Shown here in pieces: positions 57,349 to 64,000 of a DNA stretch of 64,000 bases. The DNA is from Paulinella micropora (taxonomy: Eukaryota > Cercozoa > Imbricatea > Euglyphida), in assembly GCA_009731375.1 (NCBI GenBank), contig BJOX01000357.1:120141-184140 (forward strand), in the 5' to 3' direction. Under the pieces are notes generated by a model, which saw nothing but the letters and a program-made list of their open reading frames with translations, searched no databases and was not told the origin of the DNA. Position 1 is the stretch's first letter. The number at the start of each line of letters is the position of its first letter. The position numbers were made by a program, and so were the translations under genes.

Positions 57349-59241
57349 GATAGAGAGATAGAGAAAGGAAGCAGGGGTAGAAAGAGAGTAAGAGAGAAAG
57401 AGATAGAGAGAAGCCCCAAGCACAGACCTGAGCTTGACTTCATTCTGGTCCAACCAAATATCCATTTGTAGGACATCCTTCAAACCCTGTTTAAGGAGTT
57501 CCATCTCCTCAGGATCTAAGCAAAAAGCAAAAATCAGATAATCAAGCCCAAGGCTGACACACGAGAGATTATTTATTCCTGAAAACAGACTTGAAATGCT
57601 TGGTTCTTAGCTAATTTTTTTGTCGTTGCTGCTTGAGAAGGGGCTCGTTTGAAAGCAAGAGAGCTTTTCAAATAAACCATGACACGGATTTTCAGCAGCA
57701 CTTTTAAGATTAGGCTGTCGATCGCACTTACGAGCTACGAATCTCATCTCACTGTATCTTAAACTACCTTGTCCAGGGGGGGCACGACAAGCTTTGATGA
57801 TAAGTTCGCAAGCCCTCTGCTCGTTGAAAACAAAAGGCAGAGGAGGAGAGGGCGAGGTGGCCTTATAATGCGCCGCCGTCAGACGTGTGCTCCGATCCTG
57901 AAAGCAGCAATGGCGGTGATGGAGGAGTAATCAGGCTGGCATGTTTTGCAACCTGTTGAAGGAAAGAGACGGCTGTGCGTAGTATGCTGACGGCCAGAAA
58001 CTGTGTATCCCGTTTGTGTTGCCGAGGCGGTTGAAAACCCTGCGACACCCACACGGTACCACAGTGACTCTTAAAATTGTTTTCAAAATTGCAAGCGCTT
58101 TGAATTTGGATTGCCATAAATATGTCTCTTTGCTCTGACCTCTTGTTTATGAGGACAGGCTTCTGCAAGTAGTCGGTCACTCCACTTTACCAACTGTTGC
58201 TTGATAAACTTAAAACTTCGCAGACTCGTCAATGGAATGAAGCAGTACTTGTCCAAGTCGAGCTCCTACATGAGCAAATCTAATGACATGTTCACGCACG
58301 TCCGTTGCCCACTTACCTTGCGCCACTTCCTATCGCAATAGTAGGTGCATTCACAGTCGTTACATTTCTTTCGTTGATCGCGACATGTGGGTCCCTGTGC
58401 GTCGTACATCACCTTCCGAACCTTCTTCCACTTGATTACTAGTTTGTCACTGAACTCTTCTTTTTCATTCTTGTCGATGGTGACAGTTTTCACCAGTGTT
58501 TCTTTATCCCACCCGTTTGTCTGATGCTGGAATGGGTCTATCCAGCATGCAAACTCCTTCTCATTTTTCTTTTTAATCTCCTTCCCCTTCTCCTTCTCCT
58601 TCTTCAGATGAGACGTGGGATGGAAGAACATCTATACGCCACAAAAGACCAAGCAAGTACAGGATGAACATTTGCGCAAGTCACTATAAGGGGGGACTGA
58701 CCGAAAAATGCATATCATAGCCTCATCCTCCCACTGAATGATATCGCAATTTTCTAGCGCCTCGAATAATTCTGGAATCTGCGCACAAAACCCATGTGTT
58801 TGGCTCCGAAGAGTTACATAACTAGAACAAATAAGATTCCGAGTTCTGAAGTACAATCAACAGTGGATTTTAAGCGCTTCGTTCCCAGCCCACTTGTGTG
58901 ATTGTTGCTTGTGAAAGGGTCTCATCTGAAAACTCTTGCCAAGAGCTTTCCATGTTGACAGATTTCTATTGAGCCGTGACCCCCGGCTTTGAACGCAATG
59001 GCAAGACTTGGCTGAGAAGCTACAAAGTGTTTGAAATCACTGTTGATTGCTTACTTATGAACTAGAAACCCCCTAATGACCTTGGACACGCCCGGAATCT
59101 TAGGCTTGTTATATATGTCAGTCGCCCTTTCCTTGATGCGGTAGCCATTGGGGTTAGCACTAACATCGGCGTTCCAGGCGTCAACACGGTCTCTCATATA
59201 CTTGGCTAAATGATCTTTCTACCAATCACAGACATAAAAAA

Positions 59242-59284
<43 letters not shown>

Positions 59285-59430
59285 AAATTCTTAGTTCTGG
59301 ATTTGCATCAGGGACTGACCATCACATTGATTTCTTGTTTCTTAGGAGCCTGAAACCTGGATCGTGGGTCCATCCATTCCAAACGCGATCCCGATTTTGC
59401 AGCATTTTGAGGTTCCAACGAAGCCTCGCG
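54300..59430 (-). CDS. OLD-family-like ATPase/TOPRIM nuclease, multi-exon, 5' and 3' ends not seen
   Basis: Minus-strand exons, 5' to 3': 59430-59320, 59218-59081, 58778-58702, 58631-58317, 58265-58140, 58069-57953, 57897-57768, 57515-57428, 57031-56930, 56859-56727, 56610-56491, 56260-56132, 56076-55981, 55930-55754, 55677-about 55528, 55439-55369, 55317-55235, 55110-54925, about 54853-54818, 54683-54542, 54474-about 54300. Signature-like DCSGGQLELLLVLAA lies in 57031-56930. Walker B VFLDEPGHSLHPEAQ and H-loop THSEE lie in 56859-56727. TOPRIM Glu motif VLFVEGSAE lies in 56610-56491 and TOPRIM D-I-D (MMLDIDK) starts 56076-55981, after GIKWR. ATPase followed by TOPRIM is the OLD/GajA arrangement (ATP-regulated DNA nicking or cleavage). 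Most phases close; the 58702/58631 and 55369/55317 joins do not. No Walker A was found. A Cys-rich insert (58317-58400) and a Lys/Glu-rich C-terminal part are extra. The 57170-57360 intron carries repeats. Confidence 0.75.
57170..57420. repeat. Intronic dispersed repeat and GA tract
   Basis: 57170-57262 matches 52340-52455 (both contain AATTGAAGAACGC, TTTCGTTGAGCTGAAAAGGA and GAGAAAACAG). A GA/GATA tract follows (57292-57365). Both are within an intron of the OLD-like gene. Confidence 0.75.
59233..59285. repeat. AAAT microsatellite in an intron
   Basis: About 12 AAAT units between the 59430-59320 and 59218-59081 exons of the minus-strand gene. Confidence 0.95.
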
Positions 59431-59547
59431 CTGAAAAACCTGGTGTTATGAAAGACATAGAGAGAAAAAAAATTAAGAAAGGAGGAGGGAGAGATAGAGA
59501 GGAGAGAGAGAGAGAGAGAGAGAGAGAAATACATATGTACATCATAC

Positions 59548-59702
59548 ATGTATGCATATATTTTATGTGCCTTAGGTGAGCTTCTCAAAGGCCACCTACT
59601 ATGCTGGAAAAAGGATGAATTTTCTTCCAAATTGGCTGCTGCTGACAAGACTCACACCTTTGATTCAACAGAGCCCAGTGATCAGGTGCTTCTTTCTTTC
59701 CT

Positions 59703-59769
<67 letters not shown>

Positions 59770-59777
59770 CTCTCTCT

Positions 59778-59820
<43 letters not shown>

Positions 59821-61270
59821 GAATCCGGTCCAGCAATTTCAGACGTTTTCTGTTTGTGTTTTGTTGTTGTTGTTGTTTGTTATTGTGTGATTCCCCGTGC
59901 TCGCTTTTCCCGTGCTTTCGTGTAGACTGTGCTCCGCCGAAGTGTGGCCAGTGTGGTGAAGAAGGACGGGTTTTCCGTGAGAGCTTATTGGTACTACACA
60001 GAAGTACCCACAGTTCTGGACAATCCTTTAACCATCCAAGCCACACCGCTAGGCAAGCGCACAGGCAAGGTGCGGGGCGAGGAAGGCATCTACGAGTGCG
60101 AGGAATGCGGTTTGTCGTTTGACGCGCAAGCCAAGCTCGACCGCCACATGCGCACCCACAGCGGGGCTCGGCCATTCAATTGCACCATTTGTGGCCAGGG
60201 CTTCACTCAGAAAGGCCGTCTTATGTCTCACCTCAAGATTCACACCGGGGAGAAACCTTACTCCTGTAAAGAGTGTGACAAGTCTTTCAGGACGTCTGGA
60301 GAGCTCGTCAAGCACGAACGGTTACATACTGGAGAGAAGCCATATGTCTGTCAGGAGTGTGGGCGTTCTTTTACTACGTCCAGCCATCTGACTCGGCACA
60401 AGCGCATGGCACACACCGGGGAACGGCCTTTCAAGTGCAAAGAATGTCCGAAAGCCTTCTTCAGCAACTATGAGTTGACTAACCACCTGCGCCAGCACAG
60501 CGGCGAGACACCGTTTGAATGTCCCGAGTGCAATCGGACGTTTGGGTGACTAACCCTAACTCTAACCCTTACCCTAATGCTAACCCTAACCCAAACCCTA
60601 AGCGTCAATATTTGTTTTATGTCGCGAGTACCACCGGACGTTTGGGTAACTAACTCGTTACCATGACAGGGCTGACCGCGGACACATACACATACACACA
60701 CATACACACACATACACACACATACACACACATACACACACATACACACATACACACACATACACACACACACACACACACCCTTAAGTACATATATGCG
60801 CACATGCACCGATTATTCATATTGTATGCATGTGCATGTGCAGATCGTCTAGTGAGCTGTCGGCCCATAAGAAGCGCGCCTACTCTGTCAACAAACCGCA
60901 CAAGTGCACAGAATGCAAAAAATCCTTCAATACCAAGGCAGACTTGATCGAGCATGAGCGGACTCACACCGGGGAAAGGCCGTACCAATGTGGCATGTGC
61001 GATAAAGGCTTTATCACTGCGAGCAAGCTCGCGGCACACAAGCGCACCCACACGGGTGAAAAGCCTTACAAATGCCCACACTGTGACAAAGCTTTTGCTG
61101 AGAGTGGAGTTCTGGTCAGACATATCCGCACTCACACGGGCGAGAAGCCTTTCAAGTGCGAGTTGTGTGAGAAAGCATTCGCACAATCTGGGCAACTCTC
61201 TTCGCACATGAAGCGGATACACTGGCACGTTAGAAATCGCGACCCTGGTACCCTAGGCTCGGCTCCGTAA
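59548..61270 (+). CDS. C2H2 zinc-finger protein, ten fingers, three exons
   Basis: Exons: ATG 59548 (or an acceptor at 59576) to 59695; 59926-60545; 60844-61270 (stop TAA). Splice sites are CAG/GTGCTT...TGTAG/ACTG and TTTGG/GTGACT...GCAG/ATCG, and both joins keep frame. A 60-residue leader precedes ten tandem C-x2-C-x12-H-x3-H fingers. Linkers are mostly TGEKP or TGERP (HSGARP after finger 1, SGETP after finger 5). Finger 4 has H-x4-H; finger 6 is split by the second intron and its last His follows an unusual 10-residue spacer. A nuclear DNA-binding regulator is expected; the target is unknown. The first intron carries TTTC/CT repeats; the second carries telomere-like and CA-rich repeats. It starts within about 120 bases of, and opposite to, the OLD-like gene's first visible exon. 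Confidence 0.85.
59690..59820. repeat. TTTC and CT repeats in first intron of the zinc-finger gene
   Basis: TTTC units 59690-59762 and CT-rich repeats to 59816. Confidence 0.95.
60549..60602. repeat. Degenerate interstitial telomere-like tract (CCCTAA)n
   Basis: About nine units of CTAACCCTAA type with variants (CTCTAA, CTTACC, CTAATG, CCAAAC). It lies inside the second intron of the zinc-finger gene, starting four bases after the donor GT. A diverged copy of the exon end (CGGACGTTTGGGT) recurs just after it at 60637. Confidence 0.85.
60683..60782. repeat. CACATA/CA microsatellite in second intron
   Basis: CACATA and CACACATA units between the telomere-like tract and the acceptor at 60841-60843. 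Confidence 0.95.
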
Positions 61271-62363
61271 AAGAGCAACACCTCCCGGTTAGTATTTTTT
61301 TGTTGTCTTTCTTCGCAGGTATTCCGGTACATGAAGAACACTGACTGTTGCAAAACGTATAGACCGGACAACTGCTGATGGAAACGTTTGCAGTGGGATG
61401 ATATGAGCGGCAAAAAAGGCATCCGTCGGTCTGGCAAAACTTGAGTGGCATTTCTTGGAAATCTTCCGTTCAAGTCGATTTTGAAAATATTTGGAGTCAT
61501 TTCGGCCCAGACTCCCGGGCGAAGTTTTGAAGATATATCAGACTTGTAGAAACTTAATGTTGAGTTTTCAACAACTGAGAGTTTGATGGTCCAAATGCAG
61601 TAATACGTACTGATCAGTCCGGGGCCCGGGCCGCCCAGCATGTCTAACAATATTAATATTGAATTCATGTATCAAGTCCAAAATCAATTATAAACTAATC
61701 AACGTGAACTTGAAGTTATTTTACACTAATTCCTTTGAGTAGCATCTATTTCTTACTCTTAATTATTTGAAGTTAAGGAAGTCACACTGGAGTCACGTTG
61801 AACTTGAAGATACTGTGTCACGATATAGCCTTCAACTTTAATGAAAGCGTCCTCCGAGTCTGTTCTTCCCTGTACCTTCCGTGTAAAAAGGGGCGGAGTA
61901 AAACAGAGAATTAACAACGATAGACAGGATGAATTTCCTTAAATAATGGCATTTCAAAGTGTTCAGGTCTAAAAATATAGTAGCTATGATGGGACGGCGT
62001 GAAGGACGGTAACAATCCCCCCTCTCCGAACAATCCGACTTGTGAGAAAAGAGGATTGGAAAAATAAAACGAACCCATCACGAGTACTTATTTCACTTAT
62101 GCCAAAACATCCGTCTAAAACCAAATCCGCAGCCCCCCGATAATAAATGCGTGAGCAAAGTATGATCGAGTTCCCTCTATCGGGCAAATAAAATTAGCTT
62201 CCACTTGAACTGTACACTTGAGACGACTTGTCCCCGCAAACGGATACCTAATCCTGCAATGTGACAAAGAAAAGAAATAACATTACCATTTCCGAAAACG
62301 AATTGCTCCCTTGAACAAGCTTACGTTATTTTTCTTAGGTTTCCTACCTAGAAAAATGCTTAG
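61271..62363. other. Intergenic sequence, no gene recognised
   Basis: Ordinary, rather AT-rich sequence. Small frames on the minus strand (61668-61132, 62187-61984) lack domains and partly antisense the zinc-finger exon. Confidence 0.5.
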
Positions 62364-62890
62364 CTAATTAACACGACCGCGTTTTCGGGTTCTTCCGCAA
62401 CTTGACTTTTCAGTCTTATCCCTCGGATGCTTTCCAACATTAGCCTTCTTGGGCCTTCCTGGTTTCCTACCGGTATCAGCCTCTTTTTCAGGCTTCAGTT
62501 TGCTACATTTCTTTCCTCTAGTAACCTTGTCATAATGTGGGGCTCCGACATGTTCAAAAGGAAAATCGGAATCCAACAGAATATCCCATATCCGTTCTGG
62601 AATCTGCATATCAGGGGTCAGATCAAAAGGAGCATTGCGTATCATTTTTGTGCTCTCTTGAATAGTCCATGGCGTGAAATCCTCATCATCCTCTTTGATC
62701 GTCCCGTCCCAGATTCTTTTCCCTTTGAATCCACATAAACCGGTAGATAGGTTCTTTCATTCGGCTTTTCCACAGCCTCCTCCAGAATTGCATGACGGGT
62801 ATAATCCCCAACCTTCTTTCCTCTTTTGAAGGTAACAGTGTTTCCAACAACCTTTAACAGATACAGGTCATCCAACGTATCATCTCCTAC
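62364..62890 (-). pseudogene. Tail of a retroelement pol (post-integrase), frameshifted, with AT-hook-like segment
   Basis: Minus-strand frames 62875-62642 and 62645-62364. Continuous sense requires a frame change at about 62720, after which the second frame is open well upstream of its first Met. The joined region has a pattern (hydrophobic, Pro-x-Tyr, Asp-x-Lys-x-Lys, Trp) like that in the long tail behind integrase A (14500-14640). The end is basic, with an AT-hook-like GRKPGRPKKA. The upstream part (62890-63040) is decayed with stops. Assignment to a retroelement rests on this weak resemblance and on the adjacent LTR. Confidence 0.4.
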
Positions 62891-63041
62891 GGATTTCTAA
62901 TTAGGTTTCATAAGGTAAAAAGATCCTTGTCTCCACTTGATCACTCCAATGTCTTGACCATAGAACCATAACAGTTACTTTCCGATTTGTTCCATTTTGA
63001 ATACTTATGATCTAATAGATCTCCTTTGACTTCCTCTGCCT

Positions 63042-63253
63042 TGTGGACATCACCCCCCGAATTATCCGGTAAAAAACTTATTGAAAGATTTCGTCTGGCC
63101 GGACACGTCTGAAATGCCAATTTGATCCTGGTCTTTTGGCAGCTCTTTGCGTCACTGAGCTAATATAACGAGACATCATTCTCTTTTTTGAGGACTGTGT
63201 TTGGTTATATTACCGACTTACTCTTCCATTGAGCTATCGTTGGGGATAGTACA
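63042..63253 (+). repeat. Retroelement E 5' LTR (about 212 bp)
   Basis: Starts TGTGGACATCACCCCCC and ends GGGGATAGTACA. It aligns with the reverse complement of 36519-36757: CATCACCCCCCG, CCGGTAAAAAA, CACTGAGCTAATATAACGAG, GAGGACTGTGTTTGGTT, GAGCTATCGTTGGGG. It is shorter by about 27 bases and diverged in the middle. Confidence 0.75.
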
Positions 63254-63882
63254 TTTGGAGTCCATAGCTAAAGGCTGATTTCTTTTCTGATCTGTCGTAC
63301 AGACATCAGATAAGCACAAATTTATTTTTCGCTGATCTGTCGCACAGACATCAGACGAAAACAAACACTCCTACTCATCCTCAAACAAAAAAAAATACAA
63401 ACAAGCGATCAATTTGTCACAAGCTGGCATAACCTTTAGCCCTTGTGCACATTTGGCTTCTGTGTGCTCTTCTACAAGACACCAGACCACACCTACTCCA
63501 CTCCCTCTTGCTGCTTGCATAAAGCCAAGTAGGACAAGTGCGAAACAAACATCAGACAAACACACAGACAGAGGAAAAACGAGCAAAGCACTCCCACTCT
63601 CTGTTCTGAACCATTTTCCTTGCATTTTCTCTGCAGAAACCAGAGGAGATTACACATCTCTCACACAAGAGCAAGACAAATATCGAAGCACTGTCCGACG
63701 ACAGACTGACTTCTACAAAACAGCTCTTTTGACCAAACTATCGTTATCTCTGTGTAGGGCCTGACGCCCCATAACTATTTCAACAGAGAAAAGGAAGAAG
63801 GAGAAGAAGGTTGCATAGAGTGACAAGAATAACAGAGAAAAAAAAAAAGAAAAAAAAGCAGACGTGACTCTCATAACATAAG
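63254..63882 (+). other. Retroelement E 5' leader
   Basis: Two bases after the LTR, TGGAGTCC (63256) could be a primer-binding site, since such sites begin with TGG; the tRNA was not identified. A repeated motif CTGATCTGTCG.ACAGACATCAGA occurs at about 63278 and 63333. GACATCAGACGAAAACAAAC (63349) matches the leader of D. No gene. Confidence 0.55.
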
Positions 63883-64000
63883 ATGGAAGACGAGAATGAG
63901 CAGGCTGGTGTGACACCAACTGATTATGGTCCTAGTGAGGGAGGAGAGGAGCAGGAGACTCAGTACTCAGAAGAGAGGGGGGATAGAGATGGAGAGGAGA
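63883..64000 (+). CDS. Retroelement E gag, 5' end only
   Basis: ATG 63883 opens a frame that stays open to the window end (39 codons). The product is acidic and Glu/Gly-rich, like the N-terminus of gag D, and lies at the expected distance (630 nt) from the LTR. The rest of the element lies outside the window. Confidence 0.65.
   Translation, partial: MEDENEQAGVTPTDYGPSEGGEEQETQYSEERGDRDGEE

Noticed and set aside
60049-61228. Minus-strand frames over the zinc-finger exons
   Set aside because: Antisense shadows; His/Cys codon spacing explains them.
61132-62187. Minus-strand genes in the spacer after the zinc-finger gene
   Set aside because: No domain, no splice context and partial overlap with the zinc-finger exon.

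Overview
The window is nuclear DNA of a eukaryote, probably a unicellular one (protist, alga or early holozoan). Coding stretches are split by short GT-AG introns. There is a ten-finger C2H2 zinc-finger gene with TGEKP-type linkers, a degenerate TTAGGG/CCCTAA tract, SINE-like repeats, at least five LTR-retrotransposon copies or fragments, and a very large microsatellite load. The lineage cannot be fixed from the sequence. N runs of 10 to about 525 bases mark assembly gaps, usually beside homopolymers or microsatellites.

Layout. 1-2330: dispersed repeats with AAT tails and CATA/G-rich microsatellites. 3171-5285: an AT-rich island with three compact plus-strand genes that look like nucleocytoplasmic large DNA virus genes (a basic Lys-rich protein, a Cys/His zinc protein, and the N-terminal part of a herpes/NCLDV-type archaeo-eukaryotic primase). 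5286-12107: purine tracts, GTCT, GATA and GAA satellites, and a long foldback element (7524-8233). 13240-36757: a retrotransposon cluster. A is a minus-strand integrase fragment (14382-16393). B is a plus-strand gag-pol ending inside RNase H (19205-25850). C is a minus-strand gag (25850-27304). D is a nearly whole minus-strand element (28559-36757). D has 239-bp LTR ends of the TGTA...TACA type and one frame for gag and pol separated only by UGA. A relative of D (E) starts at 63042 and runs off the right end.

38065-41660 (minus) is a modular cysteine-rich, probably secreted protein gene whose six-cysteine repeats are each encoded by a 43-nt exon plus an exon of about 113 nt; decayed relatives lie to 43745. 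44520-45120 is a relic of a retroelement C-terminus. 46020-46920 is a polypyrimidine tract. 47760-51440 is a higher-order repeat built from TAG microsatellite and a GGTACC-rich palindrome, and it holds a 408-bp MITE.

54300-59430 (minus) is the most interesting cellular gene. About 20 exons encode an ABC-type ATPase C-terminal half (signature, Walker B, H-loop) followed by a TOPRIM nuclease domain (VEG...E and D-I-D motifs). This is the architecture of the OLD/GajA family best known from bacterial and phage defence, here in spliced form. No Walker A exon is visible. It stands head to head with the zinc-finger gene (59548-61270), one of whose introns contains the telomere-like tract.

The transposable elements explain most long open frames in the middle of the window. 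Long frames of Leu/Ser/Cys/Phe repeats elsewhere are microsatellite translations, not genes.
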